Positions 8,293-17,176 of a stretch of DNA of 49,293 bases are shown here, piece after piece. Position 1 is the first letter of the stretch, and every line of letters starts with the position of its first letter. This DNA comes from Actinobacteria bacterium OV450 (GTDB taxonomy: Bacteria; Actinomycetota; Actinomycetes; Streptomycetales; Streptomycetaceae), in assembly GCA_001298555.1 (NCBI GenBank), contig LJCW01000335.1, positions 1 to 49,293 of the forward strand, given 5' to 3'. Below the pieces are notes generated by a model that saw nothing but the letters and a program-made list of their open reading frames with translations, was not told the origin of the DNA and did not search any database. The position numbers and the translations under genes are program-made.

Positions 8293-8760
8293 GTGGACAA
8301 CAGGCAAGCACTCGGATCCTGGCTCTCCGGCCCCCGCGCGGCCGCCGAGGACATGGGCGTCGACTTCGGCTACCCGGGTCAGCGGCTCGGCCTGCCCCGG
8401 CAGGGGCCCGGCTCCGCGGCCCGCTTCGGCCGCCGTCTCGGCGGGGTCGCCGTCGACTGGGTCGGCTGCCAGCTGATCGCATACGGGCTGATCACCGGCG
8501 GCAACGCGACCGCGACGGGCAACTGGACGCTCGCGCTCTTCGTCCTGCTGAGCATCCTCACCGTCGGCACCGTGGGGTTCACCCCCGGGAAGCGGCTCGT
8601 GGGCCTGCGGGTCGCCGTGGAGGGCGGCGGCCGCCTCGGCTTCGGCCGGGTCGTGCTGCGCACGGTGCTGCTCGCCCTCGTCATCCCGGCGCTGGTCTGG
8701 GACCGCGACGGACGCGGCCTGCACGACCGTCTCGCCCGCGCCGTCCAGGTCCGCATCTGA
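8293..8760 (+). CDS. RDD family membrane protein
   Basis: 155 residues. It opens VDNRQALGSWLSGPRAAAEDMGVDFGY, a recognisable streptomycete RDD N-terminus, followed by two or three hydrophobic segments and the RDD-type features RRLGGVAVDW (R-x-x-x-x-D) and GRGLHDRLARAVQV at the end. Function is unknown; some RDD proteins take part in ion transport. GTG 8293 is chosen because it matches this N-terminus and TACCGT at 8281-8286 sits six bases before it, a leaderless arrangement; no Shine-Dalgarno is present. Confidence 0.85.
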   Translation: MDNRQALGSWLSGPRAAAEDMGVDFGYPGQRLGLPRQGPGSAARFGRRLGGVAVDWVGCQLIAYGLITGGNATATGNWTLALFVLLSILTVGTVGFTPGKRLVGLRVAVEGGGRLGFGRVVLRTVLLALVIPALVWDRDGRGLHDRLARAVQVRI

Positions 8761-8794
8761 GACCTCGCACGACAGAACCCCCACAGAACATCGC

Positions 8795-8838
8795 AGAAGG
8801 GGCGCCCCCGGACCGTCCGGTCCGGGGGCGCCCCTTCT
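8795..8838. terminator. Very strong bidirectional terminator
   Basis: 20-bp perfect stem (8795-8814 with 8819-8838), loop GTCC. It separates the convergent RDD and DUF4191 genes. Confidence 0.92.
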
Positions 8839-8865
8839 GTCGTATACGAAGATCGGCTGCGCGGG

Positions 8866-9564
8866 TCAGCGCATCTTTCCGCCGCGCGGCATCCGCGTGC
8901 CCTTGGGCATCGGACCCTTCGGCAGCGGCATGTTGCTCATGAGGTCACCCATGGCGCGCAGCTTGTCGTTGACCTGGGTGATCTGCGGGCCGGCCAGCAC
9001 GCGCGGCAGCTTGAGCAGCGTCGTGCGGAGCTTCTTGAGCGGGACCTCGCCCTCACCGGTGCCCACGATGAAGTCGTGGACCGGGATGTCCGGCATGATC
9101 CGGGCCAGCTTCTTCTTCTCGGCGGCGAGCATCGGCTTGAGCCGGTTCGCGTTGCCCTCGGCGATCAGTACGACGCCGGCCTTGCCCACGGCCCGGTGGA
9201 CGATGTCCTGGCTGCGGTTCATCGCGATGGCGGGGGTGGTCGTCCAGCCCCGTCCCACGTTGTCCAGTACGGCCGCGGCCGCGCCCGGCTGTCCCTCCAT
9301 CTGCCCGAAGGCAGCCCGCTCGGCCCGTCGTCCGAAGACGATCGCCATCGCGAGGAACGCCACCAGGAAGCCCAGGATGCCCAGGTAGACCGGGTGGTCG
9401 ATCAGGAAGCCGATCGCAAGAAAGACACCGAAGGTGACGATTCCCACGCCCGCGACGATCAGACCGACCTTCGGGTCGGCCTTGCGCGTCATCTTGTACG
9501 TCAGGGCGATCTGCTTCAGTCGCCCGGGGTTCGCAGCAGTCTCTGCGTTTGACTTCCTCGCCAT
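8866..9564 (-). CDS. DUF4191 family membrane protein
   Basis: 232 residues. A basic N-terminus (residues 1-35) precedes two adjacent transmembrane segments (about 36-80: VGLIVAGVGIVTFGVFLAIGF and a second). A cytoplasmic domain with RGWTTTPAIAMNRSQDIVHRAVGKAGVVLI follows, and the tail is rich in Met, Pro, Gly and Lys. This matches DUF4191, an actinobacterial family commonly found beside the lipoate genes. The ATG is probably leaderless: TAAACT (9572-9577, minus) ends seven bases before it and there is no Shine-Dalgarno. That -10 contains the stop codon of the preceding small gene. Confidence 0.88.
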   Translation of the reverse strand: MARKSNAETAANPGRLKQIALTYKMTRKADPKVGLIVAGVGIVTFGVFLAIGFLIDHPVYLGILGFLVAFLAMAIVFGRRAERAAFGQMEGQPGAAAAVLDNVGRGWTTTPAIAMNRSQDIVHRAVGKAGVVLIAEGNANRLKPMLAAEKKKLARIMPDIPVHDFIVGTGEGEVPLKKLRTTLLKLPRVLAGPQITQVNDKLRAMGDLMSNMPLPKGPMPKGTRMPRGGKMR

Positions 9565-9574
9565 AGAGCGAAGT

Positions 9575-9808
9575 TTACGTGGCCTGCGGGGTCCGGGTCG
9601 CCGCGGCCTCGAGTACGTGCTCGGTTTCGACCCGATCCTTGGCTCTGCGGCGGTCCTCCAGAACGGCGGTCCACGCGTTGCGGCGGGCGCCGCTCATGAG
9701 CAGCGACTCGAAGCCCCGGAAGGCGTCGGTGAACGACGGAATGGCAATGGCGCGTACGGGCGCGGCCTGCATGATGTCGATCCCTTTCACAGTGCTCACG
9801 GTGTTCAT
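9575..9808 (-). CDS. Small hypothetical protein between lipA and the DUF4191 gene
   Basis: 77 residues from ATG 9808 (MNTVSTVKGIDIMQ...). The body, IPSFTDAFRGFESLLMSG then RRNAWTAVLEDRRRAKDR, is amphipathic and basic and looks like real coding sequence. A later ATG at 9772 has AAAGGG eight bases upstream and is an alternative start. No function is recognised. A good promoter with a palindrome lies upstream at 9889-9917. Confidence 0.6.
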   Translation of the reverse strand: MNTVSTVKGIDIMQAAPVRAIAIPSFTDAFRGFESLLMSGARRNAWTAVLEDRRRAKDRVETEHVLEAAATRTPQAT

Positions 9809-9888
9809 CGGGGGGCGGGCGGGCACGGCGGGACGGCGCGACGGTGTGCGCCGGCGTGTGCGGTGCGTCGCATTATCGTCACTGACTG

Positions 9889-9917
9889 GTGTTACCAGGG
9901 CATGACCGGCCGGTCAA
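9889..9917 (-). promoter_or_regulatory. Promoter with a palindromic operator candidate
   Basis: On the minus strand TTGACC (9912-9917) and TAACAC (9889-9894) are spaced by exactly 17 bp. The perfect 14-bp palindrome TGACCGGCCGGTCA (9903-9916) covers the -35 and the upstream spacer, where a repressor would block RNA polymerase. It would drive the small hypothetical gene and the DUF4191 gene. Confidence 0.55.
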
Positions 9918-9934
9918 ACGGTGATGAAACATTT

Positions 9935-9980
9935 ACGCGGCCCGCCGGGCTCTTCGTTACAAAGAGCCTAGGGGCCGCGT
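9935..9980 (-). terminator. Two-part hairpin downstream of lipA
   Basis: Inner stem GGCTCTT (9948-9954) with AAGAGCC (9962-9968) around a 7-nt loop, enclosed by ACGCGGCC (9935-9942) pairing with GGCCGCGT ending at about 9980. It probably ends the lipB-lipA transcript. Confidence 0.6.
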
Positions 9981-10075
9981 CGATGCGGTGTTACCGGGTG
10001 GTAAGACTTTGTGCGTGAGTTCACACAGTCCGTGTGGTAGCGCGCGTCACACCGCCGCGCGCCACTCCCCTGCGA

Positions 10076-11023
10076 TCAGACCCGGCTGCGCTTCTCCATC
10101 GCCTGGGCGTAGAGGCGGCCCGCGCGGTACGAGGAGCGGACCAGCGGGCCCGACATCACGCCGGAGAAGCCGATCTCCTCGGCCTCCTTCGCCAGCTCCA
10201 CGAACTCGGCGGGCTTCACCCAGCGCTCGACGGGGTGGTGCCGCGGCGAGGGCCGCAGGTACTGGGTGATGGTGATGAGTTCGCAGCCGGCCTCGTGCAG
10301 CTCCTTCAGTGCCTCCGAGACCTCCTCGCGCTCCTCGCCCATGCCCAGGATCAGGTTGGACTTGGTGACGAGGCCGTAGGCGCGGGCCTGGCGGATCACG
10401 TCGAGCGAGCGCTCGTAGCGGAAACCGGGGCGGATCCGCTTGAAGATCCGCGGCACGGTCTCGACGTTGTGCGCGAAGACCTCGGGGCGGGAGGCGAAGA
10501 CCTCCTCCAGGAGCTCCGGGACCGCGTTGAAGTCGGGGGCCAGCAGCTCGACCTTGGTGTGGCCGCCCTCGCGGCCCGCCGTCTGCTGGTGGATCTGGCG
10601 CACGGTCTCCGCGTACAGCCAGGCGCCGCCGTCGGCCAGGTCGTCGCGCGCGACGCCGGTGATGGTGGCGTAGTTCAGGTCCATCGTGACGACCGACTCG
10701 CCGACGCGGCGCGGCTCGTCCCGGTCCAGGGCCTCGGGCTTGCCCGTGTCGATCTGGCAGAAGTCACAGCGCCGGGTGCACTGGTCACCGCCGATGAGGA
10801 AGGTGGCCTCGCGGTCCTCCCAGCATTCGTAGATGTTGGGGCAGCCGGCCTCCTGGCACACGGTGTGCAGTCCTTCGCCCTTCACCAGGGCCTGCATCTT
10901 CGTGTACTCGGGACCCATCTTCGCCCGGGTCTTGATCCACTCGGGCTTGCGCTCGATGGGGGTCTGGCTGTTACGGACCTCCAGGCGCAGCATCTTGCGT
11001 CCGTCGGGTGCGACTGCGGACAC
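10076..11023 (-). CDS. lipA: Lipoyl synthase
   Basis: 315 residues. A radical-SAM enzyme that inserts two sulfurs into octanoyl-E2 or GcvH. All cluster ligands are present: C56, C61, C67 (CQEAGCPNIYEC) for the auxiliary 4Fe-4S cluster and C82, C86, C89 (CTRRCDFC) for the SAM cluster. The end RSSYRAG supplies the conserved serine ligand. GTG 11023 is chosen because the protein then opens VSAVAPDGRKMLRLEVRNSQ, as in relatives, and AGGGAG lies 8 bases upstream; a longer open frame to 11122 is not supported. It follows lipB on the same strand. Confidence 0.96.
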   Translation of the reverse strand: MSAVAPDGRKMLRLEVRNSQTPIERKPEWIKTRAKMGPEYTKMQALVKGEGLHTVCQEAGCPNIYECWEDREATFLIGGDQCTRRCDFCQIDTGKPEALDRDEPRRVGESVVTMDLNYATITGVARDDLADGGAWLYAETVRQIHQQTAGREGGHTKVELLAPDFNAVPELLEEVFASRPEVFAHNVETVPRIFKRIRPGFRYERSLDVIRQARAYGLVTKSNLILGMGEEREEVSEALKELHEAGCELITITQYLRPSPRHHPVERWVKPAEFVELAKEAEEIGFSGVMSGPLVRSSYRAGRLYAQAMEKRSRV

Positions 11024-11133
11024 GACCGGCTCCCTGTGACTTCGATTCTTCGGCGCCCACCAGGGTACGCCCGTAATTTCATACGCTCTTACGTCGGCCA
11101 ACCTGGGGGCGGCCGGACGCATTCCCCCGGTCG

Positions 11134-11931
11134 TCAGCCCGCGGCGGGCTCGATCTCCCGGGGTCGCAGCTCGGCCTGCTCCAGTACGTCCTTCAGGTGG
11201 CGTTCGACGACCGGCAGCACGTCGGCGATGGTGATCTCGCGGCCCAGTTCGTACGAGAGCGAGGTCACACCGGCGTCCCGGATCCCGCAGGGCACGATCC
11301 GGTCGAACCAGGTGTTGTCCGGGTTCACGTTGATCGCGAAGCCGTGCATGGTGACGCCCTTGGCCACGCGGATGCCGATGGCCGCGAGCTTGCGGTCCTC
11401 ACGGCGCTGCCCGGCGTTGGAGGGGGCGTACTCGGGGCCGTTCAGGCGGGCGTCGAACTCCTCGTCCGTCAGCCGCGGGTCGAGGTCGAGCGAGAGGCCG
11501 CCGATCTTGGGGCGCTCCTCGATCGGGTCGCCGAGCACCCAGACCCCGGAGCGGCCCTCGACGCGGGTGGTCTCCAGTCCGAACTCGGCGGCGGTGCGGA
11601 TCAGCGCCTCCTCCAGACGGCGGACGTGCGCGACGACGTCGACCGGGCGGGGCAGCTTCATGATCGGGTAGCCGACCAGCTGGCCGGGGCCGTGCCAAGT
11701 GATCTTGCCGCCGCGGTCCACGTCCACGACGGGGGTCCCGTCCAGCGGGCGCTCGCTGTCCGCGGTGCGCCGGCCGGCGGTGTACACGGGCGCGTGCTCC
11801 AGCAGGAGGCAGGTGTCGCCGATCTGGTCCGCGAAGCGCGCGGCGTGGACCCGCCGCTGCTCCTCCCAGGCCTGGGTGTACTCGACGTAATCGGGTCCGA
11901 AGCCCAGATGGACAAACCCAAGCTCAGCCAC
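11134..11931 (-). CDS. lipB: Lipoyl(octanoyl) transferase
   Basis: 265 residues. Transfers octanoate from acyl carrier protein to lipoyl domains, giving the substrate of LipA. Signature RGGKITWHGPGQ (residues 73-84), catalytic Lys181 (KLAAIGIRV) and Cys215 (VPCGI) are present. The loop at about 138-180 (EERPKIGGLSLDLD...) is longer than in E. coli LipB, as is common in actinobacteria. GTG 11931 follows GAGGAGG by seven bases. lipA begins 110 bases downstream. Confidence 0.96.
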   Translation of the reverse strand: MAELGFVHLGFGPDYVEYTQAWEEQRRVHAARFADQIGDTCLLLEHAPVYTAGRRTADSERPLDGTPVVDVDRGGKITWHGPGQLVGYPIMKLPRPVDVVAHVRRLEEALIRTAAEFGLETTRVEGRSGVWVLGDPIEERPKIGGLSLDLDPRLTDEEFDARLNGPEYAPSNAGQRREDRKLAAIGIRVAKGVTMHGFAINVNPDNTWFDRIVPCGIRDAGVTSLSYELGREITIADVLPVVERHLKDVLEQAELRPREIEPAAG

Positions 11932-12026
11932 CGCAGCGCCTCCTCGTTGAACCTGCCGTGTGCACGTATCGCACCAGCCAAGGGTACGGCGGCCGGTTTC
12001 CGGCCCCTCGGTCGCCTTCCGACCCC

Positions 12027-12305
12027 TCAGTAACCCGGGGGCGGATCCTCCCCGGGGCCCGGGGGCAGCGGCCTGGGCCGCCTGCGCCCCCGGGGCGGGC
12101 GGTCCGGATCCTCGTCCGCCCGCGGCAGCCGCCGGTGGCCCTCCGAGTGGTCGTTGACCCAGCCGCACACCCCGCACGCGTACCGGCCGTCGAGCCCCGC
12201 GATGTACGTACCGCAGCGACGGCACTCGGCCTCGGTCAGTTCGGGCGCGGGCAGCGGCGCGGTGGCGTCGGCGGAGGTCTCCGCCCCGGTGGGCCTGCGG
12301 GTCAT
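12027..12305 (-). CDS. Small zinc-ribbon hypothetical protein
   Basis: 92 residues. The centre has two CxxC pairs, CRRCGTYIAGLDGRYACGVC, a probable zinc ribbon. The flanks are low complexity: acidic/Ala-Pro before, Arg-Pro-rich after. No catalytic residues are seen. The ATG has no Shine-Dalgarno but TACGCT (12313-12318, minus) lies seven bases upstream, a leaderless pattern. It sits directly upstream of lipB on the same strand. Confidence 0.7.
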   Translation of the reverse strand: MTRRPTGAETSADATAPLPAPELTEAECRRCGTYIAGLDGRYACGVCGWVNDHSEGHRRLPRADEDPDRPPRGRRRPRPLPPGPGEDPPPGY

Positions 12306-12478
12306 GTCGCGCAGCGTACGCGGACGGAGGGGGCCAGTCCGTAAAGGGCCCTACCGATTCTGCACACGATCGGATGAATGTGGGACAGAGAGGGCGGTAT
12401 GAGCGGTGTTCGCCGCTACATTCACGCCGTTCACAGGGCCGGGACTCCGGTCCGTCACGTCAGGAAACCGTGGAGCCG

Positions 12479-13921
12479 ATGACGGAACGACCTGCCCAGC
12501 GCGTCCCCAACCGGCAGCTCGCGGCGCTGATCGCGGAAGCCGGGTTCTCCAACGCCGGTCTGGCCCGCCGGGTCGACCAGCTCGGCCTGGAACACGGTCT
12601 CGATCTGCGGTACGACAAGACCTCCGTGACCCGGTGGCTGCGCGGGCAGCAGCCGCGCGGGACCACTCCGGCGCTGATCGCCGAGGTCTTCACCCGGCGC
12701 CTGGGCCGGCGGCTCTCGGCACAGGACCTGGGCCTGGACGCCTGCGCGCCCGTCTACGCCGGCCTGGAGTTCGCGGCCACCCCGGAGGAGGCCGTCGACA
12801 TCGCCAGCGGGCTGTGGCGCAAGGACTCCGGCTCCCACGCGGAGCTGCGGAAGATCGCGTTCACCCCGGCCGGACTGGTCGTGCCCAGCCGGGACTGGCT
12901 CATCGGGCGCCCCGACGAGCGGGTGGGCCGGGGCGCCGATCCCGCGGCCGCGGCCCGGGTCCCGGTGCAGGGCCGTGCCGCGGTGCCCCGGCAGCGGCAG
13001 ATCGACCGCGGCCCCGGCCAGCGGGTGACCGGCGGGGACATCGCGGCGCTGCGGTCGGTGAGCGAGCTGTTCCGGACCCTGGACCAGACGTACGGCGGCG
13101 GGCACGCCCGGCAGGCCCTGGTGCGCTACCTGGAGCACGAGGCCGAGCCGATGCTCCGCGGCACGTACGGGGAGACCACCGGCCGGCGGCTGTTCGCGGC
13201 CGCCGCCGACCTGACCCGGCTGGCCGGCTGGACCTCGTACGACATCGCCGCGCACGGGCTCGCCCAGCGGTACTTCGTCCAGGCCCTGCGCCTCGCGCAG
13301 GCCGCAGGGGACCGGCCGTACGGCTCGTACGTGCTGGTCACCATGAGCCGGCAGGCCGTCTACCTGGGCCACGGCCGGGAGGCGGTGCAGCTGGCGCGCG
13401 TCGCGCAGCAGGGCGTCGGCTCGGGGCCGCCGCCGGTGGTGCAGGCGCTCCTGCACTCGGCCGAGGCGCGCGGGCACGCGGTGATGGGCGAGGTCCGGGC
13501 CGCGACGGCCTCGCTGGTACGTGCCGAGCGGGCGCTGGGCGCGGCCCGGCCGGGGGACGACGTACCGCACTGGGCGCGGCTCTTCGACGAGGCGCAGCTG
13601 GCGGACGAGTTCGGGCACTGCCACCGGGACCTCCAGCAGTACCGGGCCTCGGCGCAGCACGCGGAGCGCTCGCTCCAGTTGCGGGCGCCGGGTTTCGCGC
13701 GCTCGCGGCTGTTCTGCCGGGTGGTGCTGGCCACCGCCCGGCTGGGGCTGGGCGAGCTGGACCAGGCGTGCGCGCTGGGAGCGGAGGCGGCTCAGCAGGC
13801 GATGGAGATGCGGTCGGTGCGGGCGGTGGAGTACGTACGGGACTTCGAGCGCAGGCTGGAGCCGTACCGGGACGCCTCGGCGGTCCGCACGTACCGCGAC
13901 CGGGTCGCGGCACTGTCCTGA
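12479..13921 (+). CDS. NsdA-like regulator: HTH-like N-terminus and TPR-like C-terminus
   Basis: 480 residues. Residues about 8-60 (PNRQLAALIAEAGFSNAGLARRVDQLG, then YDKTSVTRWLRGQQPRG) resemble the DNA-binding-like front of NsdA/NsdB-type streptomycete regulators. The C-terminal two thirds is helical with TPR-like repeats (ARQALVRYLEHEAEPMLRG ... AAHGLAQRYFVQALRLAQAAGDRPYGSYVL). Relatives affect sporulation and antibiotic production, but the role here is inference. ATG 12479 has AGGAAA at 12462-12467; a GTG at 12470 in the same frame is possible. Confidence 0.75.
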   Translation: MTERPAQRVPNRQLAALIAEAGFSNAGLARRVDQLGLEHGLDLRYDKTSVTRWLRGQQPRGTTPALIAEVFTRRLGRRLSAQDLGLDACAPVYAGLEFAATPEEAVDIASGLWRKDSGSHAELRKIAFTPAGLVVPSRDWLIGRPDERVGRGADPAAAARVPVQGRAAVPRQRQIDRGPGQRVTGGDIAALRSVSELFRTLDQTYGGGHARQALVRYLEHEAEPMLRGTYGETTGRRLFAAAADLTRLAGWTSYDIAAHGLAQRYFVQALRLAQAAGDRPYGSYVLVTMSRQAVYLGHGREAVQLARVAQQGVGSGPPPVVQALLHSAEARGHAVMGEVRAATASLVRAERALGAARPGDDVPHWARLFDEAQLADEFGHCHRDLQQYRASAQHAERSLQLRAPGFARSRLFCRVVLATARLGLGELDQACALGAEAAQQAMEMRSVRAVEYVRDFERRLEPYRDASAVRTYRDRVAALS

Positions 13922-13954
13922 TCACGGCGCGCCCGGCGGTCGGCGGGTGCCTGC

Positions 13955-13989
13955 ACCGGGCTCGGTCCCCGACGGGGACCGGGCCCGGT
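13955..13989. terminator. Bidirectional terminator
   Basis: 16-bp stem with one G-U pair (13955-13970 with 13974-13989), loop GAC, between convergent genes. Confidence 0.85.
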
Positions 13990-14000
13990 CCGGAGGGTTC

Positions 14001-15257
14001 TCAGGCCACCGCCGGAAGGGCGGGTTCCGCGCTCGCGGGGAGGCGGATGCCGAAGTCGCGCAGGACGGCCGTGGCGGCGCGGCGGGCCGAGTGCAGCGCC
14101 CCCTGGACGGTGTTGACGTCGCGGTGGTCGCCGCACACGTACAGCCCGGCCAGGACCCGGACCGGACGGCGCAGGTCGTACGGCGGGGGCATCGCGGGGA
14201 CGGCCTCCGGGACGTGGTGGACGGCCAGCAGCTCCCAGTCCCGGGTGCCGGTCTCGTACAGCCGGGCGAGGCGCGAGGCGACCGTGCGGGCGGGCGGCGG
14301 CGGGCCGAGCACCGTGGTGGTGACCAGGCTGCGGCCGGCCGGAGCCCGCACCGGGTCGACCGCGCTCATCACCGCGGTGTGGGCGACGGGCCACCGGGGA
14401 TCGCCGTCGAGCAGGAGCGAGCCGTCCCACGGCAGCGGCGCGGTGGTGGCGTGGTGGATGACGGTGACCTCGTGGAACGCCGGCACCCGCAGCCCGGGCA
14501 GCAGTTCGGCGGCGGCCCGCGCCCCGGTGGCCAGGACGGCGGAGCGACAGCTGAAGTCGCCGTGCTCCTCGGTGGTCACCAGGTTCGTCGCCACCGACCG
14601 GACCCGGACCCCGGTGCGCACGGTGCCGGGCGGCAGTGCGGCGGCGAGCAGGTCGGGCAGGGCCGCGGCGCCGCCCTCGGGCACGGCGGGCCGGCCGCGG
14701 GCGAACGTGCGCAGGGCCAGGTCGGCGACCCGGCTGGAGGTCGTGAGCTCCGGATCGCGGAGCAGCGCGGAGAGCAGGGGCCGCAGGGTGGCGCCGAGGG
14801 CCCGGGAGCGCAGGGCGGCCAGCGCCGTGCGCTCGGGGCGGGCCAGTACGCGGTCCACCGGCAGGGCGGCGAGCCGGCCCAGGTAGGCGCTGAGCCGGGC
14901 CTGGTCGAAGGATCCGCTGGCCAGCGCGCGGGCCGGGGTCAGCGCCCCGGCCCGCAGCTGCCTGCCGTCGGCGTGGACGAGCACCCCCGCCGCGAAGGGC
15001 CGCAGGGCCAGGCCGGCCAGGCCCGGGGTCCGGTCGAGCTCCGTGTACGAGGTGTTGAGCAACTGCCCGACGCGGTCCAGCCGGAACCCGTCGACGTGCT
15101 CGGTGGCCATCCGTCCGCCGGGATCACCGGCGGCCTCCAGGACGGTGACCGCGACCCCTGCCGCGATCAGGTGGTGTGCCGCCGCGAGTCCTGAGACCCC
15201 GGCTCCTACGATGACGACGTCCGCATGCTGTGCGGCGCGGTGCGAGCTGCTGAGCAC
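14001..15257 (-). CDS. NAD(P)/FAD-dependent oxidoreductase (amine oxidase/protoporphyrinogen-oxidase-like)
   Basis: 418 residues. An FAD-binding Rossmann fold opens the protein (VVIVGAGVSGLAAAHHL, then E in TVLEAAGDPGGRM). The C-terminal FAD contact is GLYVCGDHRDVNTVQGALHSARRAA, the pattern of flavin-containing amine oxidases and HemY/phytoene-desaturase relatives. The substrate is unknown. GTG 15257 is supported by GGGAGG five bases upstream; earlier in-frame starts are not. It is the last gene of a leftward run after a VIT-type transporter and a TIGR01777 epimerase. Confidence 0.85.
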   Translation of the reverse strand: MLSSSHRAAQHADVVIVGAGVSGLAAAHHLIAAGVAVTVLEAAGDPGGRMATEHVDGFRLDRVGQLLNTSYTELDRTPGLAGLALRPFAAGVLVHADGRQLRAGALTPARALASGSFDQARLSAYLGRLAALPVDRVLARPERTALAALRSRALGATLRPLLSALLRDPELTTSSRVADLALRTFARGRPAVPEGGAAALPDLLAAALPPGTVRTGVRVRSVATNLVTTEEHGDFSCRSAVLATGARAAAELLPGLRVPAFHEVTVIHHATTAPLPWDGSLLLDGDPRWPVAHTAVMSAVDPVRAPAGRSLVTTTVLGPPPPARTVASRLARLYETGTRDWELLAVHHVPEAVPAMPPPYDLRRPVRVLAGLYVCGDHRDVNTVQGALHSARRAATAVLRDFGIRLPASAEPALPAVA

Positions 15258-15415
15258 GTGCCCCTCCCCGAGGTCGGCGCGGCTGTGTGGGAATCCTCCT
15301 TCCCCCAACTGGCTCCATGGGAACCCGAGTTCGGTCGGGTATTGCGCTCCGGTCCGGTCGCACGCCGGTCGCATCCGGGTCACGGACGGTCGCACGGGGG
15401 CGGGGGCGGGGCCCG

Positions 15416-16309
15416 TCACCGGTCGAGGGCGGACCTGATCGCCTCGTCGATCCCGGGGTGGCGGAAGGTGAATCCGGACTCCAGCAGCCGGGCGGGCAGC
15501 ACCCGCTGACTGCCCAGCACGTCCCCGGCGAACTCCCCGACCACCACGCGCAGGACCGGCGCCGGAACGGGGAACGGCGTCGGACGGTGCAGCACGCGGC
15601 CCATCGCCGCGGTGACCTCACGGTTCGTCAGCGGCTCGGGGGCGGTCAGGTTGACGGGGCCGGACAGCTCCGGGGTGTCGATGGCGTACCGCAGCGCTGC
15701 GATCTCGTCGTGCAGCGAGATGAAGGACCAGTACTGCCGGCCGTTGCCCAGCCGGCCGCCGATCCCGGCCCGGAAGACGGGGAACAGCTTGTGCCAGGCC
15801 CCGCCCTCGGCGGCGACCACCAGTCCGGTCCTGGCGAAGACCGTGCGGACGCCCGCCTCCTGGGCGGGAGCGGCGGCCGCCTCCCATGCGATGCAGACCT
15901 CCGGCAGGAAGCCCCGCCCCGCCGGGGCGTACTCGTCGACGGCGTGCTCGCCGGTGTCCCCGTAGTAGCCGATGGCGCTGCCGCAGACGAAGACGGCCGG
16001 CGGCGCGTCGAGCGCGGCGATCGCCCGGGCCATCGCGCCGGTGCCGCGGACCCGGCTGTCCCGGATCTCCTTCTTGTACGCGGCGCTCCACCGGCGGTCC
16101 CCGACCCCGGCCCCGGCGAGGTGGACGACGGCCCCGCAGCCGGCGAGCCCGGCGGGGTCGACGTACCCGCGGCCCGGATCCCAGGCCGCCTCGTCGGGGG
16201 TGGCGGGCGCGCGGCGCACGAAACGCACCACCTCGTGCCCGTCCGCCCGCAGGGATCGTACGAGGGCCTGCCCGATGAGCCCGTTCGCTCCGGTGATCGC
16301 GATACGCAT
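15416..16309 (-). CDS. TIGR01777-family epimerase (SDR superfamily)
   Basis: 297 residues. Opens MRIAITGANGLIGQALVRSL with the extended-SDR motif GxxGxxG. The SAIGYYGDTGE block, the EVCIAWEAAAAPA helix and the DUF1731-like C-terminal part ending PARLLESGFTFRHPGIDEAI are typical of the TIGR01777 (SulA/YfcH) group. Substrate is unknown. ATG 16309 matches the family start. It follows the transporter gene by 49 bp and is 158 bp ahead of the FAD oxidoreductase. Confidence 0.88.
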   Translation of the reverse strand: MRIAITGANGLIGQALVRSLRADGHEVVRFVRRAPATPDEAAWDPGRGYVDPAGLAGCGAVVHLAGAGVGDRRWSAAYKKEIRDSRVRGTGAMARAIAALDAPPAVFVCGSAIGYYGDTGEHAVDEYAPAGRGFLPEVCIAWEAAAAPAQEAGVRTVFARTGLVVAAEGGAWHKLFPVFRAGIGGRLGNGRQYWSFISLHDEIAALRYAIDTPELSGPVNLTAPEPLTNREVTAAMGRVLHRPTPFPVPAPVLRVVVGEFAGDVLGSQRVLPARLLESGFTFRHPGIDEAIRSALDR

Positions 16310-16358
16310 GCCCCCATGATGCAGCGCCGCCCCGCGCCGGGGGTGCGGCGCGACGCGG

Positions 16359-17087
16359 TCAGGTGCCGCCCAGCCAGGTGCCCACCGCGTACGTGACCGC
16401 CATCGCCAGGGCGCCGCCCGTGACGTTGCGCAGGACCGCCCGCGGAACCGGGGCCCCGCCCAGGCGTGCACTGGTCACCCCGCACAGCGTGAGCGCCCCC
16501 AGCACCGCCACCACCGTCACCGGCACCCGCTGCGTCGGGCCCGGCAGCACGATCGCCAGCAGCGGCAGCACCGCCCCCACCGTGAACGCGACCAGGCTGG
16601 CGAACGCCGCGTGCCACGGGTTGACCAGCTCGTCGGGGTTGATCCCGAGCTCGACCCGCGCGTGCGCCTTCAGCGCGTCGCGCTCCGTCAGCTGCACCGC
16701 CGCCTCCCTGGCGAGCTCCCGGTCCAGCCCCCTGGCCTCCAGCAGATCGGTCAGCTCCGCGAGCTCCGCCTCCGGCTCCTCCGCCAGCTCCCGCCGCTCG
16801 GCCTCCAGCGCGGCCCGTTCCGAGTCCCGCTGGGAGCTCACCGAGACGTACTCCCCCGCCGCCATCGACAGCGATCCCGCCAGCAGTCCGGCCACCCCCG
16901 CCTCCAGGATCGACGCGCGCGAGGTGGTGGCCCCGGCCACGCCCACCACCAGCCCGGCGGTGGAGATGATCCCGTCGTTCGCGCCGAGCACCCCCGCCCG
17001 CAACCAGTTCAGCCGTGTGCTGATCGCCGCGCTCTGCTCCGCCGGCCCGTGCGCACCCGTACCCGTACCCGCTCCCGCATCCGTCAC
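16359..17087 (-). CDS. VIT1/CCC1-family (iron/manganese) membrane transporter
   Basis: 242 residues. LNWLRAGVLGANDGIISTAGLVVGVAGA and LLAGSLSMAAGEYVSVSSQRDSERA are signatures of the VIT1/CCC1 family, which moves Fe2+ or Mn2+ across membranes. A charged cytoplasmic helical region (RRELAEEPEAELAELTDLLEARGL) separates the first pair of transmembrane segments from the last three, as expected. GTG 17087 gives a family-sized protein but has no Shine-Dalgarno, so the start is uncertain. Divergent from the phosphatase gene 89 bp away. Confidence 0.88.
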   Translation of the reverse strand: MTDAGAGTGTGAHGPAEQSAAISTRLNWLRAGVLGANDGIISTAGLVVGVAGATTSRASILEAGVAGLLAGSLSMAAGEYVSVSSQRDSERAALEAERRELAEEPEAELAELTDLLEARGLDRELAREAAVQLTERDALKAHARVELGINPDELVNPWHAAFASLVAFTVGAVLPLLAIVLPGPTQRVPVTVVAVLGALTLCGVTSARLGGAPVPRAVLRNVTGGALAMAVTYAVGTWLGGT

Positions 17088-17176
17088 GGGACCACTGTCG
17101 GCGCCCGGCCCCCGCAGGGCCACCCGGCGGGCCGGTCCGGGGTGCGCGGCCACCGCCCCCGTACCAGGGTGGAGGG

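Noticed and set aside
11024..11122. N-terminal extension of lipA
   Set aside because: No family resemblance upstream, while GTG 11023 has a proper AGGGAG site and the conserved start.
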